A stretch of 18,757 nucleotides of DNA, from contig JAVBSY010000045.1 in assembly GCA_031556475.1 (NCBI GenBank), positions 1 to 18,757 on the forward strand. The letters run 5' to 3'. The translations under genes and the position numbers were made by a program. The notes below the pieces were generated by a model. That model made no database searches. It was not told where the DNA came from and worked only from the letters and a program-made list of their open reading frames with translations. The stretch is from Azoarcus sp031556475 (GTDB lineage: Bacteria; Pseudomonadota; Gammaproteobacteria; Burkholderiales; Rhodocyclaceae). Positions 1-7,867 of this stretch are shown in pieces. How positions within the stretch are numbered: position 1 is the stretch's first letter; each line of letters begins with the position of its first letter.

Positions 1-313
1 CTGGCTCGCCGGCAATGGCTGCGTACCCATCCACAATCTGATGGAAGACGCCGCCACGGCGGAAATCTCGCGCTCGCAGGTGTGGCAATGGGTGGTGAGC
101 CCGAAAGGCAAGCTGGACGACGGACGCAAGGTGACCGCCGATATGGTGCGGGCGATGATCCCGGAAGAACTCGTCAAGGTGAAGGCCACTGTCTCCGCCC
201 AGGGCGAGGACACCGCCACCTACGCGCAGGCCGCCGATATTTTCGCGACCATGTCACTGACTGCCGACTTCCCCGAGTTCCTCACCCTGCCGCTGTACGA
301 GGCGATGGAATAA
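1..313 (+). CDS. aceB: Malate synthase A, C-terminal part (5' end outside window)
   Basis: This is the last 103 codons of malate synthase A, which condenses glyoxylate and acetyl-CoA to malate in the glyoxylate shunt in the cytoplasm. The reading frame is open from base 2 and ends with TAA at 311-313. The translated segment carries the conserved C-terminal block GCVPIHNLMEDAATAEISR, followed by QVWQW and an LDDGRKVT stretch, all typical of the family close to its C-terminus. The catalytic residues lie upstream and are not visible. The gene is convergent with the PHB depolymerase gene, and a GC-rich hairpin lies 23 bp after the stop. Identification rests on the conserved tail only, but it is distinctive. 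The form is the shorter A type (AceB) rather than the longer GlcB type, judged from the way this tail reads. Confidence 0.9.
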   Translation, partial: WLAGNGCVPIHNLMEDAATAEISRSQVWQWVVSPKGKLDDGRKVTADMVRAMIPEELVKVKATVSAQGEDTATYAQAADIFATMSLTADFPEFLTLPLYEAME

Positions 314-336
314 TCGGCTGGAATGACCGCTCCGCA

Positions 337-357
337 GCCGGCCCCGAGAGGGCCGGC
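337..357. terminator. GC-rich hairpin between convergent genes
   Basis: Perfect 8-bp inverted repeat GCCGGCCC / GGGCCGGC with a 5-base loop (CGAGA), placed between the end of aceB (+) and the end of the PHB depolymerase gene (-, stop at 370-372). There is no T-tract on either side, so it is at best a weak or factor-assisted bidirectional terminator, or a 3'-end stabilising hairpin. Confidence 0.5.
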
Positions 358-369
358 CAGCGGGAAGCA

Positions 370-1926
370 TCAAGGGCAGACTGCGTTGGTCGGCCGGTTG
401 TGGGCATCCACCGGCTGATTTTTCAACAGAGAAAAATACGGATCGCAAGCCGGTGGCGCCGTGGCGGTTTTCGCCTCGACCGGTGCGGAAGCCGCACCCT
501 CCGTGCCTGCCGCGTTCACCGCACGCACGACGTAACGATAAGCGCTGGCCGGCGCAAGGCCGCCATCGACGAAGGAAGGCGCGGTGACCGCCGAGGCGGT
601 AATCGCCTGCAACGCACCGCCCGTACCGGCGCCGCGATAAACACGATACCCGGTGGCGCCGGCAACGGGCGTCCACGCCAATGCGACCTGTTTTGCCGAA
701 GCATCGATCACACGCGCCAGCGGCGCCGCACCTGCCGCCGCTTCCACGCTCGCGCTACCGCCGCTCGCCAGTTGCTGGACCATACGCCACACCGCGGCGA
801 TCTGCACCCCGTCCTTGGTGGCGTAATGGCCGGTCATGTCGTAACCGAAATCGTTATACCCCCACCAATCCCAGCAGCCTTGCGGATTGAGGGGCCGAGA
901 CGGGAGAAGCGGCACTGGAATGGTATCGGTGGCCTGCGGGTACAGGACGACGATCCGGTTGGCGTCGGCCCATTCGTTGAAACCGGCGCCGGTGACGAAA
1001 GCCTTGCCGATCTTGCCGGCATGCTGCATGCATCCGTGGAACGCGACGTGCAGGCGGCAAGGCTGGCCGGCTGCGCAGGTGGCGGGCACATACAAATAGC
1101 CGGTATCGGCCATCGCAGCGCGTACCGGGGACAAAGGCTTGCCATCGCGCTGGACATAGGGCGTCTGGTCGAATTCGAGCAACTGCCCATGCAGTTCCGC
1201 GCCGGCGGTACGCGTCAGCGGCCCATAGAAAAGCTGCAGCGCCGCGCCGGCGGCATCGTACAACGGCGAACCCGCATTCCCGGTGGGACATGCGTTGATG
1301 AATGTACCACCGGTAGTCGCGCAAGGATTGCAGCCGGTCGCGGCGGCCCCGGTGCAACTGGTCGAAATCTGCGCGTGCGCGGCACGCAACGTGTCCTTGT
1401 TGAACAATTGCGCCGCGGGCACGAAATCGCCGTACCACGCCTGCAGCGCGTCATTCACCGGCTGCTTGACGATGCCGTCGTTATAGCCGTGGAACAACCA
1501 CACGTGCTGTCGAGCCAGATTGTCGATGCCGTCGATCAATCCACGGCCGGCCCAGGCACGCGCCGACGCTTTCATGTTCGACAGATCGCCGGCGGTAATC
1601 GGTTTTGCGGGATAGGACGGATCGCCCTGCATGCAGCGCGCTATCGCATTCCCTACCGCACTGCCCGCCCAGGAGTCCTTTCCCGCGCAGAAATACGGCC
1701 CGCCGGCGGTAGCGGCGACACCGCTGACGGTGGCCGAATGCGCCACGCCGAACTGCACCGCCATGAAAGCACCGGACGAAATGCCGGATACCGTGGTCTG
1801 GCCCAAATCCAGCTTGTATGCCGGCAGCGGCGAAGCCGCGCCAACCCACGCCACCGGTCCCAGCATGGCGACGAGCACGGTAAACAAGACACGCATCGAC
1901 GCCCGAAACGACTTCAAGGTATTCAT
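370..1926 (-). CDS. Secreted PHB/short-chain PHA depolymerase with fibronectin III domain
   Basis: Predicted extracellular esterase that hydrolyses poly-3-hydroxybutyrate. I chose the ATG at 1926 (518 aa) because AAGGAGGG lies 9 bases upstream (1936-1943). A longer frame from 1968 would add 14 residues lacking signal-peptide character. Residues 1-31 form a signal peptide (positive N-terminus, hydrophobic core, likely cleavage near VGAAS). The lipase box GISSG is at 48-52, with Ser50 as nucleophile. A YLYVPATC...LHVAFHGC segment supplies the oxyanion-side His of the PHB depolymerase family, and WDWWGYND with YATKDG follows near the end of the catalytic domain. A single fibronectin type III-like domain follows (roughly 400-490), then a short tail with two Cys, which could form a disulphide. 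I do not recognise a separate PHB-binding domain. The same-strand GGDEF-EAL gene ends 95 bp upstream, so this gene probably has its own promoter, but I see no convincing one. Confidence 0.88.
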   Translation of the reverse strand: MNTLKSFRASMRVLFTVLVAMLGPVAWVGAASPLPAYKLDLGQTTVSGISSGAFMAVQFGVAHSATVSGVAATAGGPYFCAGKDSWAGSAVGNAIARCMQGDPSYPAKPITAGDLSNMKASARAWAGRGLIDGIDNLARQHVWLFHGYNDGIVKQPVNDALQAWYGDFVPAAQLFNKDTLRAAHAQISTSCTGAAATGCNPCATTGGTFINACPTGNAGSPLYDAAGAALQLFYGPLTRTAGAELHGQLLEFDQTPYVQRDGKPLSPVRAAMADTGYLYVPATCAAGQPCRLHVAFHGCMQHAGKIGKAFVTGAGFNEWADANRIVVLYPQATDTIPVPLLPSRPLNPQGCWDWWGYNDFGYDMTGHYATKDGVQIAAVWRMVQQLASGGSASVEAAAGAAPLARVIDASAKQVALAWTPVAGATGYRVYRGAGTGGALQAITASAVTAPSFVDGGLAPASAYRYVVRAVNAAGTEGAASAPVEAKTATAPPACDPYFSLLKNQPVDAHNRPTNAVCP

Positions 1927-1935
1927 CCGCCCGTA

Positions 1936-1943
1936 CCCTCCTT
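1936..1943 (-). promoter_or_regulatory. Strong ribosome binding site that fixes the PHB depolymerase start
   Basis: AAGGAGGG on the minus strand, 9 bases before the ATG at 1926. It is a near-perfect anti-Shine-Dalgarno match and is the reason for rejecting the longer frame that starts at 1968. Confidence 0.8.
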
Positions 1944-2021
1944 GGTTAGGCGGAAAAGCCGGCAACACCGTACCCGCTTTATCCGCAGCTCAATCCCACA
2001 GTACGCACTTCCTGCACCACA

Positions 2022-4472
2022 TTATCCAGACGCGCTGTTCTTTTCGTTCGCCGCCGCAGCGCCGCCGCCAAGCATATCCGGCATGAAAAACGGCTGTGGC
2101 CGGGCAATCGCATAGCCTTGCGCGTAGTCGACACCGATTTGTCCGAGCGCGGAAAAAATGGCGTCGCTCTCGACAAACTCGGCAATCGTCCGCTTACCCA
2201 TCAAGTGACCAAGGCGGCTGATCATTTCGACCATAGCGTAATTGATCGGATCTTCCAGCATATCCTTGACGAAGCTGCCATCAATCTTCAGGTAGTCCAC
2301 CGGCAGTTGCTTGAGATACGCAAAGGAAGACATACCGGCACCAAAATCGTCCAGCGCGAAACGGCAGCCCAAATCCTGCAAATCATGGATAAAGCGAATC
2401 GCATTGGACAAGTTTGCGATCGCGGTCGTCTCTGTCACCTCGAAGCAGATTACCCCCGGTGGGAGCTTGTGCCGTTTGATCTGCTCATGCAGGAAAGCGA
2501 GGAACTCCTGATCACCGACCGTGGCGCCGGATAAATTGATCGCGCAGGTGGGGATCGGAACATCCGTGCGGTGGCTGCTCTGCGCGAGAGTCGCCAAGGC
2601 GTTCTCCACCACCCAACGGTCGAGCAACGGCATCAAGCCGTAACGCTCGGCGGCCGGGATGAATTCACCCGGCGAAACGATCCGCCCGCTTTCATCCCGC
2701 AAGCGCAACAGCACCTCCATGTGCGTCCTTGGCCCGGCACGCCCCGTAATGGCCGCAATATCCTGGCTGTACAGGCAGAATCGCCGCTCTTCCAATGCCC
2801 GATGAATCTGCTGCACCCAGATCATCTCGTCGAAACGGACCGACAGGTCTGAATCCTCCGGGTTATAGACCTGAATGCGGCTATGCCCTTTCTCCTTGGC
2901 CAGATAACAAGCCATGTCGGCCGCCTGCAAGGCCTCCACGGCCCCGAACTGCGATGGTGTCAGACACACCAGGCCGATACTCGCACCGATCGTGAAGGCG
3001 CGTCCGTTTGCGGTGAAATTCAAATCCTGCAGGGCCTTGCGAAGATTTTCCGCAACCTGCATGGCGGGTTCGAGCGGACAATTCTCCAGCAGCACCCCGA
3101 ATTCGTCCCCCCCCAAACGCGCCAGCGTATCGCTCTCGCGCAGGCACTGCTGAAGCTGATTGGCCGCCTGGCAAAGCAACTGATCGCCTACCGCATGCCC
3201 ACAGGTGTCATTGACGATTTTGAACTGGTCGAAATCCAGGTACAGCAGCGCATGCTGCCCGGGAGTTTCCTGCAAACGCCTGATCGCGCGCGTCAGGCGG
3301 CGATCGAATTCGCGGCGGTTGGCCAGGCCGGTCAGTGCATCGTGGCTCGCCTGCCAGGACAGATTGGCCACATATTGGCGCTCGCGCGTTATATCGTGGA
3401 GCACCAGCACCGCACCGAGCGCACCACTGTCCAGACGGATCGGCGCCGCGACAAGGGACACCACGACCTTGGTGCCGTCCGCGCGCCGCAATTGCCGGGT
3501 CGAAGACACGGCCGAATCGATCTCGCCCCGCAGAACCTTTTCGATCAGATTGAAACCATCATCCTGCCCATGTTCGTCGAACAGGTGAAACAGCTCACCC
3601 AAGGGCTTCTTTCTGGCCTTGTCGCTGTGCCACTGAGCAAGCAGCTCGGCAGCCGGGTTCATGTAATCGAGCCGGCCGTGCTCATCGATGGTCAGCACCG
3701 CATCCCCAAGCGCGGCCAAGGTGGTCTGCGCGCGTGCCTGCTCGCTCTTGAGCACGCCTTCGACCTTCTCCCGCTGAAAGATCAGCTTGCGTGTCGCCAG
3801 AACGACAAACGCGACCATGACCAAACCAGCGGTGAGATTGAAAACAATCAACCAACTGGTGATCCGACGGGAAGTATCGGCCAGGGATTCTGAAAAAGCC
3901 TGCGTCAGGGACGTAAGCCGTTCGTTTACGTCATAAAGCTCAGCCTGCCAGGCACGCCGATCAGGCCATGCCCCGGAGTCGGTGTTGTGTAGCGCTTCAT
4001 GCACTGTTTCGCCCAATCGCTGCAATTCCAGCAGCGGCACATCCGCCTCGCCCCAAATGCGAATAATGTGATCCAGCGGGTCAAACTCGCGAAAATTACG
4101 AAATAGCCAGATCACCCGCGGAATATCTTCGGGATGGATACCGCCGGCGAGAAAACCTTCATGAGCCGCCTCGTCATCGACATTCTCCGCCTCCATTGCG
4201 ATACGTCCGCGACGGTCGCCCAGAGGCAGTGCAATGGCATCCAGGTAACGCCGGTAATGCGCCTCATCCCTGCTTTCGGCATACAGCCCAAGGAAATAGA
4301 CCGCATCCTTCTGGCCCTTCGACCACATGCTTTCGCCATCGGTATAGGCGCGAACGGACAGCATCACTTCAAGGCTGAAGAACACCAGCGTCGCCTGCAG
4401 TATCGCCGCGCACAGCAACGGCCAGATCAGCCCAAGCAAGCCCGGCTTATACCCTGCCCGTTCTGCTTTCAT
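2022..4472 (-). CDS. Membrane-bound PAS-GGDEF-EAL c-di-GMP turnover protein
   Basis: Dual-domain enzyme that may make and/or degrade cyclic di-GMP. With the start at 4472 it has 816 residues: transmembrane helix 1 (about 10-38), a presumed periplasmic sensor region (about 40-203), helix 2 (about 206-227), PAS (about 250-365), GGDEF (about 370-530) and EAL (about 550-790). GGDEF is intact at 454-458, and an RESD motif at 445-448 sits five residues upstream, matching the inhibitory I-site RxxD. The EAL signature reads EVL (586-588) instead of EAL. The other phosphodiesterase motifs are present: NLS, FEVTET, ALDDFG, LKIDG, AEFVE and QGY. I prefer the ATG at 4472 because GGGGAG lies 4 bases upstream and the TM helix then starts near residue 10. 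Alternatives at 4487 and 4550 only lengthen the cytoplasmic N-terminus. The periplasmic sensor has no recognised family, so the ligand is unknown. Confidence 0.93.
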   Translation of the reverse strand: MKAERAGYKPGLLGLIWPLLCAAILQATLVFFSLEVMLSVRAYTDGESMWSKGQKDAVYFLGLYAESRDEAHYRRYLDAIALPLGDRRGRIAMEAENVDDEAAHEGFLAGGIHPEDIPRVIWLFRNFREFDPLDHIIRIWGEADVPLLELQRLGETVHEALHNTDSGAWPDRRAWQAELYDVNERLTSLTQAFSESLADTSRRITSWLIVFNLTAGLVMVAFVVLATRKLIFQREKVEGVLKSEQARAQTTLAALGDAVLTIDEHGRLDYMNPAAELLAQWHSDKARKKPLGELFHLFDEHGQDDGFNLIEKVLRGEIDSAVSSTRQLRRADGTKVVVSLVAAPIRLDSGALGAVLVLHDITRERQYVANLSWQASHDALTGLANRREFDRRLTRAIRRLQETPGQHALLYLDFDQFKIVNDTCGHAVGDQLLCQAANQLQQCLRESDTLARLGGDEFGVLLENCPLEPAMQVAENLRKALQDLNFTANGRAFTIGASIGLVCLTPSQFGAVEALQAADMACYLAKEKGHSRIQVYNPEDSDLSVRFDEMIWVQQIHRALEERRFCLYSQDIAAITGRAGPRTHMEVLLRLRDESGRIVSPGEFIPAAERYGLMPLLDRWVVENALATLAQSSHRTDVPIPTCAINLSGATVGDQEFLAFLHEQIKRHKLPPGVICFEVTETTAIANLSNAIRFIHDLQDLGCRFALDDFGAGMSSFAYLKQLPVDYLKIDGSFVKDMLEDPINYAMVEMISRLGHLMGKRTIAEFVESDAIFSALGQIGVDYAQGYAIARPQPFFMPDMLGGGAAAANEKNSASG

Positions 4473-4895
4473 CTCGCTCCCCATCATGCCAACCCTGGTT
4501 TCTTCGCATGGATATACCACACGAACGGCCTGATTCACGCGCACGGCCAATCGTGCCCGCTTTCGACATCAGCACGCACAGATCGAATACCTGTGAAGGG
4601 TAACGCATCCCCCCTCGATCATCTCATCCGTACTTTTGTGGGCCACACGCCGACAACCAACAAGCATGTGCTCCGGCAAATCGGCGGCATGAGGCTGCGA
4701 TAGGGGCTGCGCCCGAGTACGCACGCCCATTGCGTACCCATTGAAACCGTTCAGGAACTGCCGCGAGAAATCGCGGGCCGATCTTGACGAGAAGCGAAGC
4801 CAGCAACAACCCGCGCGATGAATGACCGCTATGGAATTCAAGCGCCCTGATTTTGGTTTTGGGCTGCTTGGTTGCAGTTTCAGGAGAACGAGCCC

Positions 4896-4923
4896 ATGCA
4901 CAACCCCGCCACGGGGCAAGCAT
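4896..4923. repeat. Imperfect palindrome, copy 1 of 2
   Basis: ATGC (4896-4899) pairs with GCAT (4920-4923), enclosing CCCCG-CCA-CGGGG (4904-4916). It has the same architecture as the unit at 4955-4984 and begins exactly 60 bp before its equivalent ATGCA. Both units are followed by ACC after the closing GCAT. Confidence 0.5.
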
Positions 4924-4954
4924 ACCCTGCCATGCTCCCCCGTAGGTACCCCGA

Positions 4955-4984
4955 TATGCAAAGCCTCGTAACGAGGCGGGCATA
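4955..4984. repeat. Imperfect palindrome, copy 2 of 2
   Basis: TATGC (4955-4959) pairs with GCATA (4980-4984), enclosing the perfect 7-bp inverted repeat GCCTCGT-A-ACGAGGC (4963-4977). The inner stem differs in sequence from copy 1 while the ATGC/GCAT ends are kept. This pattern of conserved ends with a changed but still paired stem resembles REP-type elements. Confidence 0.5.
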
Positions 4985-5049
4985 CCATCACTCGCCTGCC
5001 AACGCGCGCCTCTTCGCTGGCCCGAAGCAACAGCCCGATATCCTGCCCC

Positions 5050-5070
5050 CTCGGGGCGACCCGCCCCGGG
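5050..5070 (-). terminator. GC-rich hairpin just after the nirN-like stop
   Basis: CGGGGCG-ACC-CGCCCCG (5052-5068) is a perfect 7-bp stem, extended by T-G and C-G pairs to 5050-5070. It starts five bases after the TAA at 5075-5077. It lacks a T-tract, so it may act with Rho or only protect the transcript end. Confidence 0.5.
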
Positions 5071-5074
5071 ACGC

Positions 5075-6640
5075 TTAGTGGCTGGTCCCTTCGTCGCGGG
5101 TGATCTTGTTCCAGACGTTGTACTTACCCACCGGTTTCTTCATCGGCAAGCGCTTCACCTCGGCCAGGGTACGGGCATCGAACACGATGATCGCACCGTC
5201 GTCCTCCCACAGGCTGGCGAGCACATAGCGGCCATCGCGGGTGAACTCGACGTGGGCGAGTGTCTTGCCCGGCTCGCCGGTGATTTCCTTCACCACCTCA
5301 AGCGTGCTCTTGTCGATGACTTGCAGAATGTGCTTGGCGTCGGGCTGCATCATCGAATCGACAAAGGCATAGGGACTCGCTTCATGGCTGCGCAGGAAAA
5401 AGCCCGGACCACGCGTGGGAATGCGTTTGACCACGGACCAATCCTTGAGGTCGATCACGGTCACTTCCGGCGCCTTCAGGTTCGTGCTCGCCATCAGCTT
5501 GTGGCCATCGCGCTCCCACGTGATGCCCGACCCGAGATGCGGCATCCCCGCCAGCGGCAGATCGGCAATTTTCCTGCGCACGTCGAGATTGACCACCTGC
5601 CCCTTGCCCTCGCGCGAAGCCCCCATCAATTCGGAATAGTCCTGGGTAAAGAAAAAGTCGTCGAGCACATCGGTCAGCAAGATACGGCGCGGATTGAGAT
5701 ACGCGGGGATGAACGTGCCTTCGCGATACTGGAAATCGTGAATCGCGCCCAGCGGAATATCTTCCGCCGTTTTCGTGTAGCTGATCTCCCAAACCTCGGG
5801 CACATCCTTGAGCGCGGCGATGAAGGACTGCCGCGGCGTGGCGTCATACACCGCCGAAACGCGCGAACTGCGCTTGCCGTCCTGATCGGTTACGGGAATC
5901 GAGCGCAGCAGATTCAAATCGCCATCCAGCAACACGAGGCTGTGCGGCAAATAATTCGCCACTGCGACGTGACGCCCGTCGGGCGACACCGCGACGTTTC
6001 GCGTATTGATGCCGGCGCGCACCTCCGCGACCATCTTCAGGTTCCACAGATCGTATTTGCTTACCCAGCCATCGCGCGAGGCAAAGAAAACATAGCGGCC
6101 GCCTTCGGCGAACTTCGGCCCCCCATGCAGGGCGAAACGCGAGGGGAAGCGGTGGATCGGCACCAGGCGGTCCCCGTCGAGCACGCTCACATGGTGATCG
6201 CCCGCTTCGACGACAAGGAAAAGATTGAGCGGGTCCGCATCGAAAACCGGCTTGTCCGACAGCGTGCTCGGGTCGACATGCTGAATGCGCGACGCGCGGA
6301 TATCCGCGTCGGTCCAGGTCGGTGCGGGCACCACCGGCGTCAGGATCCACTCCGCCAGCGCGGCGATTTCCGCTTGCGAAAGCTTTTCGGAGAAGCCTTC
6401 CATCTGCGTGGCGGGACGCCCCTTGCTGATCACCTGAACCGCCTCGCCTTTGCGCAGGCGGGACAGATTCTCCGGCAGCAGGGCCGGCCCCATGCCGCCA
6501 AGCCGGTCGGGGTTATGACAGGCAATGCAATGTTGCTGATACAGGCGGGCAGGATCCGGCTTCGATGTATCGTCGGCGTGAGCACCAGGAAATGCCACCG
6601 AACAAACCAGTGCAAACGCCAAACGGATTTTCATGCTCAT
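5075..6640 (-). CDS. nirN: Periplasmic cytochrome c / heme d1 domain protein, NirN-like
   Basis: Predicted 521-residue periplasmic protein of the cytochrome cd1 family, most like NirN, the dihydro-heme d1 dehydrogenase that performs the last step of heme d1 synthesis. A signal peptide (1-22, cleaved after AHA) is followed by a c-type cytochrome domain with CIACH at 38-42 and Met80 as candidate axial ligand. An eight-bladed propeller-type d1 domain fills the rest. The segment DVLDDFFFTQDY and the motif GMPHLGSG match NirF/NirN proteins, as does the ending GKYNVWNKITR...GTSH. NirS nitrite reductases have two active-site His. Here the first (the FLHDGGWD region of NirS) is replaced, while the His of GMPHLG remains, which argues against nitrite reductase. 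NirF normally lacks the heme c domain. The start at 6640 overlaps the nirJ stop (ATGA), implying coupled translation. A start two codons downstream (6634) is possible. Confidence 0.8.
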   Translation of the reverse strand: MSMKIRLAFALVCSVAFPGAHADDTSKPDPARLYQQHCIACHNPDRLGGMGPALLPENLSRLRKGEAVQVISKGRPATQMEGFSEKLSQAEIAALAEWILTPVVPAPTWTDADIRASRIQHVDPSTLSDKPVFDADPLNLFLVVEAGDHHVSVLDGDRLVPIHRFPSRFALHGGPKFAEGGRYVFFASRDGWVSKYDLWNLKMVAEVRAGINTRNVAVSPDGRHVAVANYLPHSLVLLDGDLNLLRSIPVTDQDGKRSSRVSAVYDATPRQSFIAALKDVPEVWEISYTKTAEDIPLGAIHDFQYREGTFIPAYLNPRRILLTDVLDDFFFTQDYSELMGASREGKGQVVNLDVRRKIADLPLAGMPHLGSGITWERDGHKLMASTNLKAPEVTVIDLKDWSVVKRIPTRGPGFFLRSHEASPYAFVDSMMQPDAKHILQVIDKSTLEVVKEITGEPGKTLAHVEFTRDGRYVLASLWEDDGAIIVFDARTLAEVKRLPMKKPVGKYNVWNKITRDEGTSH

Positions 6641-7845
6641 ATATTCGTCTCGTGCAAACGGGTCCAAGGCGTAGTAACGACACGCGCCGCGCCATAGTCG
6701 GCCGCGGTCACGCCAATCTCTTCATCGTCCAGATAACAGGCGGGATCTTCCGCCCAAGGATCCCCTGTGATCTGTTGTGCGCGAACGCGCGAATTGCCGT
6801 TGCAGATGTCCAGATAACGACAGGCGCCACAGCGCCCGGTCAGCCGCCGCGGAAAACGCTTCAGCCCGGCCATCAACGGATTGGATACATCCTGCCAGAT
6901 CTCACCAAAGGCACGCTCGCGTACGTTGCCCAACGGCACATGCCACCACATCGTATCGGGATGGACAATGCCAAGATTATCGATATTGGCCACGTTCACG
7001 CCGCTCGCATTCCCCCCCCATTGGCGCAGCTTGGCTTCGATATGCGCAGCCTGCGCGGGAAAGCGGCGGTACACCCAGTGCAGCAGAAAAACGCCGTCGG
7101 CATCGTTATTGCCGGAAACGAAATCCTTCTCTTGTCCGCTCTGCTGCAATTCGAGGCACGTCTCGAACAGCAACTCCATCGCCTCCCGCGTGGAGCGATG
7201 GCGCGCATCGTCGGCACGATGTTTGTTGCCGCGTCCGGCATAGTTCAAATGGGAGAAATAGAACTTGGAAATATCTTCCGTTTCCACCAACTGGAGCAGA
7301 GCCGGCAGATCGTGAGCATTGTCCTCCGTCATCGTGTAGCGCACACCGACGCGGATACCCCGTTCGCGACAAAGCCGGATTCCAGCCATGGAAGCATCGA
7401 AAGCGCCCTCCTTGCGGCGAAAACGGTCGTGCGTCGCCGCTATGCCGTCAAGGCTGACGCCCACATAATCGAATCCGACACCGGCAATTTCATCGATATT
7501 GCTCGCGTCGATCAACGTGCCGTTGGACGACAGGCCAACGTAAAAGCCCATTTCCTTCGCCCGCCGCGCAATATCGAAGATATCCGGCCGCAGCAGCGGC
7601 TCCCCGCCGGACAGGATCAACACCGGCACCCGCGCCGCCTTGAGCTGATCCATCACCTGGAACACCTCGGCGGTCGATAGCTCCCCGGCAAAATGGGTAT
7701 CGGCCGAAATCGAATAGCAGTGCTTGCACGTGAGGTTGCAGCGGCGGATCAGATTCCAGATCACGACCGGCCCGGGTGGGTTACGTTTCGGCCCGACCGG
7801 CGTCGGATGGTCGAGTTCGCGGATGAATTGAGACAGACGGAACAT
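6637..7845 (-). CDS. nirJ: Heme d1 biosynthesis radical SAM protein NirJ
   Basis: Cytoplasmic radical S-adenosylmethionine enzyme that removes propionate side chains during conversion of siroheme-derived precursors to heme d1. The 402-residue length is normal for NirJ. The radical SAM cluster motif CxxxCxxC is C36-N-L-T-C40-K-H-C43, followed by the SAM-binding LSGGEPLLRPD. A C-terminal Cys-rich, SPASM-like region (RCGACRYLDICNGNSRVRA...DPACYL, about 330-375) is expected to bind a second Fe-S cluster. The phrases FVSGNNDADGVFLLHWV and DTMWWHVPLGNVRE are typical of NirJ. The ATG at 7845 has GGAG about 8 bases upstream. The NirN-like gene overlaps by four bases downstream. An FNR/DNR-like promoter lies directly upstream. 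No nirS, nirF, nirDLGH or nirE is seen in the window, so the rest of the pathway must be elsewhere, or the pair is isolated. Confidence 0.92.
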   Translation of the reverse strand: MFRLSQFIRELDHPTPVGPKRNPPGPVVIWNLIRRCNLTCKHCYSISADTHFAGELSTAEVFQVMDQLKAARVPVLILSGGEPLLRPDIFDIARRAKEMGFYVGLSSNGTLIDASNIDEIAGVGFDYVGVSLDGIAATHDRFRRKEGAFDASMAGIRLCRERGIRVGVRYTMTEDNAHDLPALLQLVETEDISKFYFSHLNYAGRGNKHRADDARHRSTREAMELLFETCLELQQSGQEKDFVSGNNDADGVFLLHWVYRRFPAQAAHIEAKLRQWGGNASGVNVANIDNLGIVHPDTMWWHVPLGNVRERAFGEIWQDVSNPLMAGLKRFPRRLTGRCGACRYLDICNGNSRVRAQQITGDPWAEDPACYLDDEEIGVTAADYGAARVVTTPWTRLHETNI

Positions 7846-7867
7846 GAGCTACTCCAGATCAGTACCC

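Larger units (their letters stand above)
4473..5074. other. 600-bp gene-free interval with serial hairpins
   Basis: No credible gene. The minus-strand frames at 4569-5030 and 4624-4983 are rich in Cys, Arg and Ser, match no family I know and lack a good ribosome binding site. The interval contains perfect small hairpins: GGGC-TGC-GCCC (4704-4714), GTACGCA-7-TGCGTAC (4717-4737) and CCGCGA-GAAA-TCGCGG (4761-4776). Two palindromic units (4896-4923 and 4955-4984) and a GC-rich hairpin (5050-5070) follow. This density suggests a structured RNA or a dispersed intergenic repeat element. The left end should hold the promoter of the GGDEF-EAL gene, but I cannot place it. Confidence 0.5.

Noticed and set aside
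82..2115. 677-codon plus-strand open frame opposite the PHB depolymerase gene
   Set aside because: Arg/Gly/His-rich antisense translation typical of GC-rich DNA. It overlaps the end of aceB and has no domain or ribosome binding site. The minus strand encodes a clear enzyme.
4569..5030. 153-codon and overlapping 119-codon minus-strand frames in the gene-free interval
   Set aside because: Cys/Arg/Ser-rich composition, no family, no ribosome binding site, and they run through several perfect hairpins. More likely a non-coding element.
5078..6697. 539-codon plus-strand open frame opposite the NirN-like gene
   Set aside because: Mirror frame of a well-supported gene on the other strand, with no recognisable domain.
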